DNA from: Candidatus Aenigmatarchaeota archaeon
GTDB taxonomy: Archaea > Aenigmatarchaeota > Aenigmatarchaeia > QMZP01
DNA length: 11,919 bases
Direction of reading: 5' to 3'
NCBI GenBank assembly: GCA_016202725.1
Contig: JACQOD010000043.1
Span: forward strand, 1 to 11,919
Below are positions 5,572 through 11,222 of the stretch, piece after piece. The notes under the pieces were generated by a model. It searched no databases. It was given only the letters and a program-made list of their open reading frames with translations, and was not told where the DNA came from. The translations under genes and the position numbers were made by a program. Every line of letters begins with the position of its first letter. Position 1 is the stretch's first letter.

Positions 5572-5988
5572 CTACAGCTTCTTCAGGGAGACAACCTCTT
5601 CACGCTCACGGAACTCGATGGCAAACGGCTCGAAGAACCCCTCCCTTCCGAGGAGGACGGGGATGTCCACGTCGCCGTCAAGGATGACCTTGGCGTGGAC
5701 CGGGACCGCATAGCTCTCATGGCCCTTCGCCACGTGGACCACAATCCGGACGGTGACCGCCTCGGCTCTTTTGATGCCTCCGATGCGCTCCCGCTTGCCC
5801 GTCAGTGGAATGCCAAGGATCTCCGCGATGGCCCTCGGCAAGGCGACCGTGTCCGCCCCGGAGTCAAGCAGCGCCATCACATTGAGGCGCTCGTCGCCGT
5901 GCACCAACGTGACCGGGATGGAGGGAGTGGGGTCAGGCGGGAAGGGCGCTGGACGGTCAACCGCGCGGTAGCGAAAGCGCATCGTCAT
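5572..5988 (-). CDS. Retropepsin-like aspartyl protease (second gene of DUF5678 module)
   Basis: The 138-residue product carries the retropepsin signature ALLDSGADTVALPRAIAEIL with catalytic Asp42 in D-S-G-A, and the second signature hydrophobic-hydrophobic-G-R as VLLGREGFFEPF at about 111-122. Strands in between fit one lobe of a pepsin fold, so activity would need a homodimer. Clan AA proteases of this size occur in bacteria and archaea, mostly uncharacterised. The first 20 residues (FRYRAVDRPAPFPPDP) are shared with the stub at 3782. The ATG lies inside the stop of the upstream DUF5678-like gene (ATGA), so translation is coupled and the two products probably act together. No signal peptide is seen, so it is cytoplasmic. 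The family call is firm; substrate and role are unknown. Confidence 0.85.
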   Translation of the reverse strand: MTMRFRYRAVDRPAPFPPDPTPSIPVTLVHGDERLNVMALLDSGADTVALPRAIAEILGIPLTGKRERIGGIKRAEAVTVRIVVHVAKGHESYAVPVHAKVILDGDVDIPVLLGREGFFEPFAIEFREREEVVSLKKL

Positions 5989-6185
5989 AAGATCATGGTC
6001 TGCAGTCCCGGCACGCGGGCAAGCAGCGGCCTGCGCTTGGGGAACCGCGCCCTTGCCTCCTCATAGACTCTCTTGGCGTTCTTTCCCGAAGAGACGATCT
6101 CGCCGTCCACCATCGCAATCCACTGATCGCGATACGCGACTAAATTGGCCTTCAAGTAGCATTCGTAATCCTTTTCCAGGTCCAT
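5985..6185 (-). CDS. DUF5678-like small protein, copy 2 (first gene of module)
   Basis: The 66-residue protein reads MDLEKDYECYLKANLVAYRD, then QWIAMVDGEIVSSGKNAKRV, then YEEARARFPKRRPLLARVPG and TMIL. It keeps the VDG-x-[IV]-V-x-x-G turn and the E-E ... P-L-L-A-R-V-P end of the DUF5678-type family, function unknown. A short strand-turn-strand followed by a helix is likely. Unlike most genes here it has a real Shine-Dalgarno, AGGAGGG at 6190-6196, 4 nt from the ATG, and its TATA box is 37 nt upstream, giving a leader of about 11 nt. Its TGA overlaps the protease ATG. The pairing resembles two-gene toxin-antitoxin-type modules in size and coupling, but nothing here shows toxicity. Confidence 0.75.
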   Translation of the reverse strand: MDLEKDYECYLKANLVAYRDQWIAMVDGEIVSSGKNAKRVYEEARARFPKRRPLLARVPGLQTMIL

Positions 6186-6217
6186 GATTCCCTCCTAAGA
6201 GGGACTTGGTGCAGCGC

Positions 6218-6227
6218 CTTAAAAAAG
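6218..6227 (-). promoter_or_regulatory. TATA box of the DUF5678-retropepsin operon
   Basis: The minus strand reads GGCTTTTTTAAGG, centred about 37 nt upstream of the ATG at 6185. With start of transcription about 26 nt downstream, the leader is roughly 11 nt and includes the AGGAGGG at 6190-6196. Confidence 0.6.
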
Positions 6228-6303
6228 CCGTTCCGCATCGCTCGGGAGCGCTGGCAGCCGACCCCGGCTCCAGGGGGATGCGGTGCTGATGGTTCGCTGC
6301 TAA

Positions 6304-6439
6304 GGGCAGACCGCAGACTGCATTGAACCGTGCAGAAGAGGGGGGATGAGGTCATTGCGCATCCGGCGGCATCCGCTTCATCCGCAATGGAAGCGCATCA
6401 TCAGCCCCCGGGGAAATAGTTTATTCTGTGGCAACACCT
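6304..6439 (+). repeat. Repeat R2, copy A
   Basis: From GGGCAGACC to GCAACACCT this 136-bp stretch aligns along its length with 8890-9013. Shared blocks include CATTGAACCGTG, GATGAGGTCATTGCGCA, CCGGCGGCAT and a CCCCCGGGG palindrome; copy A has 12 extra bases near 6333-6344. A CGCTTC/GAAGCG hairpin lies in the middle. No reading frame is conserved between copies. Copy A stands free in intergenic DNA, while copy B sits inside repeat R1. Confidence 0.75.
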
Positions 6440-6772
6440 AAGCAAAGCAGCTGAAATCTGGTGAGCCCTTTGGCCGGAATAGCGTCGGATGCCGGGCCTT
6501 TCTCGAAGGGGGATTGCTGGCAACCGCAGGCGCGCCTGGGGTATAACCAGAAATGTGCTACTTGGCTTAACGCACCAAGCAATGCTCGGCAGAAGCATAT
6601 CCAGTCGACGGGAGCGAAGAGACTTGCGGGCTTATAGTAGCTGCTGAGTACGTGTTTAGCTGCCAAACGCATGCCACCGGTTTCCAACAATGCGGGAACA
6701 ATGAAATCAGAAGCAAGAGAGCCTGCGGTGGTCAGTGAGCTAAACACATACGCTGCTGACGTTAGCTGACCC
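6440..6772. other. Intergenic stretch without a confident gene
   Basis: Together with 6228-6303 this leaves more than 300 bp with no recognised gene. On the minus strand a frame opens at a GTG (6747) for 108 codons and ends at 6421 inside repeat R2. It begins MFSSLTTAGSLASDF and is moderately hydrophobic, but its third positions are not GC-rich, it lacks a TATA box at the usual spacing, and it runs into the repeat, so I do not call it. Possible hairpins such as GGCCGG/CCGGGCC (about 6470-6496) and CTTGG/CCAAG (about 6562-6580) leave a structured RNA open. No tRNA, SRP RNA or RNase P signature was recognised. Confidence 0.4.
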
Positions 6773-7060
6773 TCACACCACCGCGCCCAGGATGAGCAGG
6801 TAGGCCAGGATGGCGCCCGCCACGAAGAGCAGCAGGAACTTCTTGGCCTCGCCGAAGGCCATGCGCGCCACGAAGAACCCGACCAGGCCCAGGACCGCCA
6901 CTGAAACCGCCAACCCCAGCGGACCCCCCACTTCAGCCGCGAGGCCGAGGCTCTCCAGCAGGCTCCCGTAGAGGGCCATGATCCGGAAAAAGGAGTCCAG
7001 AATGCTCTCGAGCAGGACCGCCACCATCTCCAGGACGATCGCGAGCGGGGCGTCCGCCAT
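6773..7060 (-). CDS. Small membrane protein
   Basis: The 95-residue product is strongly hydrophobic. The N-terminal segment (LAIVLEMVAVLLESILDSFF, about 6-25) may be an amphipathic or first membrane helix. GPLGLAVSVAVLGLVGFFVA (about 46-65) and FLLLFVAGAILAYLLILGAV (about 75-94) are clear membrane helices joined by a short RMAFGEAKK loop. There is no enzyme motif and no family that I recognise. The gene is divergent from the 2H phosphoesterase with only 35 bp between start codons, so the two may be co-expressed. Its TATA box lies 26 nt upstream of the ATG, within the other gene's leader region. Membrane location is well supported; function is unknown. Confidence 0.75.
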   Translation of the reverse strand: MADAPLAIVLEMVAVLLESILDSFFRIMALYGSLLESLGLAAEVGGPLGLAVSVAVLGLVGFFVARMAFGEAKKFLLLFVAGAILAYLLILGAVV

Positions 7061-7064
7061 GCGC

Positions 7065-7090
7065 CTATTTAGTGCCGCAGCCCTATATTC
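7065..7090. promoter_or_regulatory. Crossed divergent TATA boxes
   Basis: TATTTAG (7066-7072) is centred about 28 nt upstream of the + start at 7096. On the other strand AATATAGG (7083-7090) is centred 26 nt upstream of the start at 7060. The whole intergenic space is 35 bp, so each TATA box lies between the other box and the other gene's start. The two preinitiation complexes should exclude each other on one DNA molecule. Confidence 0.65.
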
Positions 7091-7095
7091 CCGGT

Positions 7096-7683
7096 ATGGC
7101 GCGCCTGGCCGTGGACGTGGCCCTCCTCCTCCCGCAGGAGGCCAGGAGGATCTGCGAGGAGATGAACGCCCGCCTGCGGCGGAACAATCCGGGCAGGATC
7201 GATTTCCGGAAGGCTCTCCCCCACGTCTCCCTCTGGATGGGGGTGGTGGACCAGGGCGACCTCAGCCCGTTGGGCAGGACTCTGGAGGGCGTGGCACGGG
7301 CCTTCGCTCCGGCGGCCCTGGAGGCTGGCACGACGCGGTTCAATGGAAAGACTTCCGCCTGGGCGTGCAAGGAATCCCGCCCCCTCCTCCGCCTGCAGGA
7401 TGCCCTGCTGGTTCGCCTGCAGCCGTACCTGCGCGGCGATCCCCAGCCTGATCACTTCGCGGACTGGGAGGGCGGGATAGATGACGATGCGCTGGCCTGG
7501 GTCCGCACCTATCGGGCCGCACAAACCGGCGCTGGCTTCGATCCGCACGTCACCCTCGGCTGGGGCGAGGTGAAGGAGACCCGCCCTCCGTTCCGGTTCC
7601 TGGCGAGCACGCTGGCGCTCTGCCGCCTGGGCAACCACTGCACCTGCAGGGAGGTCCTCTGGCAGGCGGAGCTGCAAGGGTGA
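7096..7683 (+). CDS. 2H phosphoesterase / 2'-5' RNA ligase-like protein
   Basis: The 195-residue protein has the two signature HxTx-type tetrads of the 2H superfamily: LPHVSLWMGV (H43, S45) and FDPHVTLGWG (H151, T153), placed at the usual separation on two pseudo-symmetric lobes. Members (LigT/ThpR and relatives) hydrolyse 2',3'-cyclic phosphates or join RNA with 2'-5' linkages; the exact substrate cannot be told from this. The insert between the motifs, with YLRGDPQPDHFADWEGGIDD, is unusual for ThpR, so a divergent subfamily is likely. The chosen start begins MARLAVDVALLLPQEA; the TATA box at 7066-7072 fits it, whereas an in-frame ATG at 7072 lies on that box. No partner gene on the same strand. 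Confidence 0.85.
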   Translation: MARLAVDVALLLPQEARRICEEMNARLRRNNPGRIDFRKALPHVSLWMGVVDQGDLSPLGRTLEGVARAFAPAALEAGTTRFNGKTSAWACKESRPLLRLQDALLVRLQPYLRGDPQPDHFADWEGGIDDDALAWVRTYRAAQTGAGFDPHVTLGWGEVKETRPPFRFLASTLALCRLGNHCTCREVLWQAELQG

Positions 7684-7779
7684 TGAGATGGCCAAACGCG
7701 ATGCTGGCGTTGAACGTTGTGTCAGGACCCAACTGCGCAAAGCGCGCCACGGACGATTCGTCGCTCTTGACTGATCTGT

Positions 7780-8808
7780 TCACTTCCTGAAGAACCCCGC
7801 CAGGCCGGCCTGCTGCTGCTCCCGCGCCTGCCGGAGCTTGTCCACGGCTCCCTGGATGCGCTCCCGGGAGAAGCCGTGCTCGCCCGCCAGGAACTCCACC
7901 ACCGCCGAGGGCTGCAGCCGGGCCTGCGGAATGTCCATATCCTCCACGGGCGGATGGAGGAAGAGGTCCAGCAGCTCCTGGGGAGGCATGGAAAACTCCC
8001 ATGGCACGGCCTGGAAGAGCGCTTCCAGGGAAGGGTGCTCCCTGACCAGCTTCAGGGCGGTCTTGGGCCCCACCCCCTTCACCCCCCCGGGGTTGTAGTC
8101 CGTGCCGATCAGCATGCCGAGGAGAATGAGCTGCTCCCGGTTGATGCCGAGGGCCTGCAGGGCAGCCTGCAGCTCCACCAGTTCCGGGGAAATGTCCAGG
8201 TACTGCTCCTTCCCGGCCACCTTCCTCCGACCGGTCACGGCCAGGTTCCTCACCACCCTGCCGGCCCCGAAGAGCAGGGAGTCCCAGTCCTGGGAGCCCA
8301 CGGCCCAGGCCTTCCCCTGCTGCAGCAGCCTGGCCGCTTGGGCCTCCCCCTCGGAGGGGGCCTGCAGCCAGGCGATGCCCATGTACCCCAGGAGTTCCTT
8401 GGCCTCGGCCGCCATCTCCGGGGTCAGCCGGGCAGCCCCCTGGGCGTACGTGCGGACCTTCTCCACATCCCCCGCCGCGAGGGCCTCCTTCCACTTCTCT
8501 GCGGCCTGCGCGCGCACCTTGCCGCGCGCCTCCAGGGTGGCCAGCTTGAAGGCGGGTGGCGTGCCGTCGAACACGTAGACCGGCGTGATCCCCTCCTCCA
8601 GGAGCCTGGCCGAGCGGTAGAATACGCCAGAGAGATGGGAGGTGATCCTGCCCTGGGAGTCCCGCAATGGCTCTCCGGTGAAGCGGTCGCGGATGGTGGA
8701 GAGGAACTGGTAGAGGATGTTGTAGCCGTCAAGCGCGAGAGTCTTCCCCCGGAGGTCGGCGAAAGCGACTGGCCGGGAGGGGATCAGCCCCTGGAAGGAG
8801 ACGCCCAT
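7780..8808 (-). CDS. fen: Flap endonuclease 1 (FEN-1)
   Basis: The enzyme removes 5' flaps during Okazaki-fragment maturation and long-patch repair. The 342-residue protein has the normal FEN-1 length and all acidic metal ligands in order: LALDGYN (D27), VYVFDGTPP (D81), PSEGEAQAA (E153, E155), GSQDWDSLLFG (D174, D176) and LIGTDYNPGG (D237). The helix-two-turn-helix GGVKGVGPKTALKLV follows at about 241-255. The C-terminus QAGLAGFF (333-340) is a PIP box for binding the PCNA clamp. MGVSFQGLIP matches the family N-terminus. The start is fixed by that and by a TATA box 25 nt upstream, which falls in the edge of repeat R1. It is a single-gene unit; no terminator is evident in the 96 bp downstream. 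Confidence 0.97.
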   Translation of the reverse strand: MGVSFQGLIPSRPVAFADLRGKTLALDGYNILYQFLSTIRDRFTGEPLRDSQGRITSHLSGVFYRSARLLEEGITPVYVFDGTPPAFKLATLEARGKVRAQAAEKWKEALAAGDVEKVRTYAQGAARLTPEMAAEAKELLGYMGIAWLQAPSEGEAQAARLLQQGKAWAVGSQDWDSLLFGAGRVVRNLAVTGRRKVAGKEQYLDISPELVELQAALQALGINREQLILLGMLIGTDYNPGGVKGVGPKTALKLVREHPSLEALFQAVPWEFSMPPQELLDLFLHPPVEDMDIPQARLQPSAVVEFLAGEHGFSRERIQGAVDKLRQAREQQQAGLAGFFRK

Positions 8809-8830
8809 ACCCTTTTCTGGAAGGGGGGAT

Positions 8831-8836
8831 TAAATT
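8831..8836 (-). promoter_or_regulatory. TATA box of fen, located in the edge of repeat R1
   Basis: The minus strand reads CCAATTTAATCC, centred 25 nt before the fen ATG. The same AT-rich sequence starts the second R1 copy at 9940, so the box is part of the repeat rather than of the gene. Confidence 0.6.
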
Positions 8837-8889
8837 GGTGAGTTGGTGAGCGCGCATCCCCTGGCCGGGGGGGTTCGCGCCTTTGGGTA

Positions 8890-9013
8890 GGGCAGACCAC
8901 CGCACACATTGAACCGTGTAGATGAGGTCATTGCGCAGCCGGCGGCATTCGCTCCTCCGCAAGGAAGCGCACCATCGGCCCCCGGGGGAATAGTGTATGC
9001 TGTGGCAGCACCT
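8890..9013 (+). repeat. Repeat R2, copy B, nested in R1
   Basis: This 124-bp unit runs from GGGCAGACC to GCAGCACCT and aligns with 6304-6439, with small indels. In the other R1 copy the corresponding place holds only TCAGCT between CCTTTGG and GGTTATCAG, so R2 sits at a discrete point. It retains the CCCCCGGGGG palindrome and the CGCT...AGCG hairpin region. Confidence 0.75.
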
Positions 9014-9154
9014 TCGTTGGTTATCAGCTGAGCGTCCAGTGCTCCTGCTGGCAGGGCGTTGGCGTTGGGGAATTCCCACAGGGCAGCAATGCATCCTCCG
9101 GCTGCAGCCGGGAAGAATGCTTGCTGCATGCTTTTAAAATCCTCTCCGTGGGCC

Positions 9155-9161
9155 TTTTTAA
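9155..9161 (+). promoter_or_regulatory. TATA box of the gene at 9184
   Basis: CCTTTTTAAGG is centred 26 nt before the ATG at 9184. GGAGG follows it at about 20 nt from the ATG, too far for a Shine-Dalgarno, so it is probably chance. Confidence 0.6.
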
Positions 9162-9183
9162 GGAGGAAACCCAACAACAGGGC

Positions 9184-9624
9184 ATGGCGCGCGCCAAACG
9201 CACGGCCCGCAAGCGGCCAGCCCCGCGCAAAGCTGCATCGCGGAGGCGCAAGCCTGCCCGCGCGGCGCGGCGCGCTGCCCCCCGTTCTCGTTCGGCGACA
9301 AAAAGGACAGCGCGCAAACCCGCCCGCCCGGCGGCCCGCCGTGCCAAGCCCCTGCGGCCGAAGCTTACGCCCCTGCCCCGCAAGGTCCTGGTGGGGAGGA
9401 TCTCGCACTACTTCACCGCGATCGGCGTGGGGGTGATCGAGCTCTCCGCGGAAATCCGCAAGGGCGACCGCATCTCCATCGAGGGCGCCACCACCAACCT
9501 CCAGCAGCGGGTCGAGAGCATGCAAGTGGACCGCAAGCCCGTGGAGCGGGCGGGTCCCGGGCAGTCGGTGGGAATCCTCGTGAAGGAGCGGGTGCGCGAG
9601 GGCGACCTTGTGTTCCGGGCGTAG
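9184..9624 (+). CDS. Translation-factor domain II-like protein with a basic histone-like N-terminal tail
   Basis: The 146-residue protein has two parts. Residues 1-67 are almost only Ala, Arg, Lys and Pro, with ARKPARPAARRAKP-like repeats, as in histone H1-type tails. From about 68 comes a compact beta-barrel: KVLVGRISHYFTAIGVGVIE, then IRKGDRISIEG, then VESMQVDRKPVERAGPGQSV, ending VKERVREGDLVFRA. This pattern (VG-x-[IV]-x-HYF ... [KR]GD-x-[IV] ... S-M-Q ... G-x-x-VG-[IL]-x-[VL]) is that of EF-Tu/IF2 domain II, known in archaea as free-standing 'elongation factor-like' small proteins without a GTPase domain. The tail suggests binding to rRNA or DNA. The ATG is supported by a TATA box 26 nt upstream; a longer frame from 9121 enters repeat R1. 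Function unknown. Confidence 0.8.
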   Translation: MARAKRTARKRPAPRKAASRRRKPARAARRAAPRSRSATKRTARKPARPAARRAKPLRPKLTPLPRKVLVGRISHYFTAIGVGVIELSAEIRKGDRISIEGATTNLQQRVESMQVDRKPVERAGPGQSVGILVKERVREGDLVFRA

Positions 9625-9939
9625 CTGGTGCGGACATTGAACGGATTGCAGCGGGGCAGAAGGGCGTGCATCGGGGCGCTCGGGCAATTCGTGTTCTGGG
9701 CGCCTGGGAGGGAGCCAGCCGGCGAAACGGGGGTTTCAGAAGGGGTATACTGTCACCGTTGAGGTATCAGAAGTTTTCGGGCTTGCCCCGAAAATTTTGG
9801 GGAGCGACATCACGGAGTGAGGAGCGAGCCTCATAACCCTTTGGTGACTTGAAGCAGAGGCGAGACCGAGCTTTCCGAAGGAAAGCGAAGCGTCTGGCTG
9901 AGGCGTCAGATTGTACGCTATGCTTAGGCGTGACCGCAA
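9625..9939. other. Structured intergenic DNA, no gene recognised
   Basis: These 315 bp hold several strong hairpins: TTTTCGGG/CCCGAAAA (9774-9798 region), CCCC/GGGG around GAAAATTTT directly after it, and a perfect GCTTTCC-GAA-GGAAAGC at 9870-9886, followed by GCGTC repeated twice. On the minus strand GTGATG and CTGA occur about 45 nt apart, but their spacing and flanks do not make a convincing C/D box RNA. A 67-codon minus-strand frame (9736-9939) has no domain and no promoter. A structured RNA or another decayed palindromic element is possible. Confidence 0.4.
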
Positions 9940-10129
9940 ATTAAATTGGTGAGTTGGCGAGCGCTCATCCCCCGGCTGAAGCCGGGGGAATTCGCGCCTT
10001 TGGTCAGCTGGTTATCAGTTGCGCGTCCAGTGTTCCTGCCGGCAGGGCATTGGCGTTGGGGAATATGCACAGAGCGGCAATTCATCCTCCGGCTGAAGCC
10101 GGGAGGAATTCTTGCTGCATGCTTTTAAA
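9940..10129 (+). repeat. Repeat R1, copy C, uninterrupted, hairpin at each end
   Basis: Starting ATTAAATTGGTGAGTTGG and ending CTTGCTGCATGCTTTTAAA, this 190-bp unit is the same as copy B without R2. Near the left end CCCCCGGC-TGAA-GCCGGGGG (9969-9988) is a perfect 8-bp stem with a tetraloop. Near the right end CCTCCGGC-TGAA-GCCGGGAGG (10086-10106) is a near-perfect one, flanked by AATTC on both sides. The CCGGCTGAAGCCGG core with AATTC next to it resembles subterminal hairpins of IS200/IS605-family ends. No transposase is present. Confidence 0.8.
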
Positions 10130-10175
10130 TAGGTTTTTGGCCTGTAGAGGATCTTGTGGAATAAGGTAGTGCAGT

Positions 10176-10182
10176 AAAAAAA
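10176..10182 (-). terminator. Oligo-T terminator after kae1
   Basis: A run of seven T on the minus strand lies 28 bp past the kae1 stop, in GC-rich surroundings. Oligo-T tracts are typical archaeal terminators; no strong hairpin is needed. Confidence 0.6.
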
Positions 10183-10210
10183 GTGTCAATCCCCGTATCC
10201 CCGAAAAGCA

Positions 10211-11188
10211 TCAAAGCCACGCCACGTCCACGTCGTCCGTGCGCAGGCGCGGGCGGATCTCCAGGGAAGGCGCGGGCAGATTCCCTGCCTGCAGCTGCTG
10301 CATCCCGTTCCAGGCGATCATGGCCCCGTTGTCCCCGCAGTAGCGGAGCGGGCACGGCAGGAAGCGGGCGCCCCGCTCCCGGCACATGGTGTCCAGCATC
10401 TGGCAGAGGCGCTGGTTGGCCGCGACCCCGCCCGTCAGGATGACCTCCTCCTTGCCGACATGGGCCAGGGCGCGCTCCGTGACCTCGGTGAGCATCGCGA
10501 AGAAGGTCTCCTGGAGGGAGCAGCACAGGTCTGCCAGGGGGGCCCCGTGCCGCAGCTTCTGCAGGGCCGCGGTCAGGATGCCTGAAAAGGAGAGGTCCAT
10601 GCCCTTGACGACGTAGGGCAGCTCGCTGTAGCTGCCCCGGGAGGCGAGCCGCTCGATCTCCGGCCCTGCCGGAAAGGCGAGGGCAGCAGCCCGGCCGAAC
10701 TTGTCCAGGGCGTTCCCCACTCCCACGTCCTGGGTTTCCCCGAAGACCCGGTAGCGCCCTGCCAGGTGGGAGATCACCTGGGTGTTGCCCCCGGAAACGT
10801 ACAGGATCACGGGATCCTGCAGCCTGGTCTGCAGCCGGGCGATCTCCAGGTGGGCGACCTGGTGGCAGACGGGGATCAGGGGCTTCCCGGCCTGCGCAGC
10901 CAGGCTGCGGCCGGCCTCCAGGCCCACCCGCAGGCAAGGAGGGAGGCCGGCCCCCTGGGAGAAGGCGATGGCATCCAGGTCGGCCGCCCGCAGCCGCGCG
11001 TCCTCCATCGCCTGTTGTACCAGCCTCCCGCCCGCCTCCCGGTGGTGCGCGGCCGCATCCTGGGGCTTGATCCCCCAGCCTGCCGGCGGCTTGAACATAT
11101 CGCGCGCGTCGGCCAGGATCCTCCCCTGGTCGTCCACGATCCCCGCCCCGAAGGTGTGGGCAGTGCTCTCGATCCCCAGCACGAACAT
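10211..11188 (-). CDS. kae1: KEOPS complex protein Kae1 (tRNA threonylcarbamoyladenosine synthesis)
   Basis: Kae1 transfers the threonylcarbamoyl group to A37 of ANN-decoding tRNAs within the KEOPS complex (Kae1, Bud32, Cgi121, Pcc1). The 325-residue protein has the ASKHA-fold marks: MFVLGIESTAHTFGAGIVD at the N-terminus, metal ligands in PVCHQVAHLEI (H109, H113), YVSGGNTQVI, DVGVGNALDKFGRAAAL, ILTGGVAANQRL, and RYCGDNGAMIAWNG carrying the last metal-binding Asp. The family usually has N before the first His; here it is Cys. No Bud32 kinase domain is fused and none lies in the window. ATG 11188 matches the family N-terminus and has a TATA box 27 nt upstream; the longer frame (11224) adds a non-conserved extension. 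An oligo-T terminator follows. Confidence 0.96.
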   Translation of the reverse strand: MFVLGIESTAHTFGAGIVDDQGRILADARDMFKPPAGWGIKPQDAAAHHREAGGRLVQQAMEDARLRAADLDAIAFSQGAGLPPCLRVGLEAGRSLAAQAGKPLIPVCHQVAHLEIARLQTRLQDPVILYVSGGNTQVISHLAGRYRVFGETQDVGVGNALDKFGRAAALAFPAGPEIERLASRGSYSELPYVVKGMDLSFSGILTAALQKLRHGAPLADLCCSLQETFFAMLTEVTERALAHVGKEEVILTGGVAANQRLCQMLDTMCRERGARFLPCPLRYCGDNGAMIAWNGMQQLQAGNLPAPSLEIRPRLRTDDVDVAWL

Positions 11189-11211
11189 AAGGAAAAGATG
11201 GGGTTCCCGGG

Positions 11212-11218
11212 GATAAAA
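11212..11218 (-). promoter_or_regulatory. TATA box of kae1
   Basis: The minus strand reads CCTTTTATCC, centred 27 nt before the kae1 ATG. It is nearly identical to the tRNA-Gln box (CCTTTTATTCC). It lies inside the 34-bp space to the divergent start at 11223. Confidence 0.7.
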
Positions 11219-11222
11219 GGGC

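Larger units (their letters stand above)
8829..9138 (+). repeat. Repeat R1, copy B, interrupted by repeat R2
   Basis: The left part (ATTAAATTGGTGAGTTGG ... CGCGCCTTTGG, 8829-8886) and the right part (GGTTATCAG ... CTTGCTGCATGCTTTTAAA, 9019-9138) match 9940-10129 closely and in the same order. Between them is about 130 bp containing R2. Near the right end is a perfect palindrome, CCGGCTGCAGCCGG (9098-9111). The left hairpin (about 8857-8873) is degraded here. Palindromes just inside each end, with no gene, suggest a non-autonomous IS200/IS605-type element. It fills the 375 bp between the fen and 9184 starts. Confidence 0.8.

Noticed and set aside
7550..8494. 314-codon minus-strand frame and the 321-codon + frame at 7876-8841
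   Set aside because: Both are shadows of fen with skewed Gly/Ala/Arg composition.
8830..9687. 285-codon minus-strand frame
   Set aside because: It runs through repeats R1 and R2 and antisense to the translation-factor-like gene, with no recognisable domain.
9736..9830. C/D box guide RNA on the minus strand
   Set aside because: GTGATG and CTGA occur, but no internal D'/C' pair, no closing stem and the inner sequence is itself a hairpin.
8829..10129. R1 copies as a CRISPR array
   Set aside because: Only two units about 1.1 kb apart, 190-310 bp long, without spacers or cas genes.
10125..10937. 270-codon minus-strand frame and the + frame at 10766-11536
   Set aside because: Both overlap kae1 in other frames; kae1 has all family motifs.
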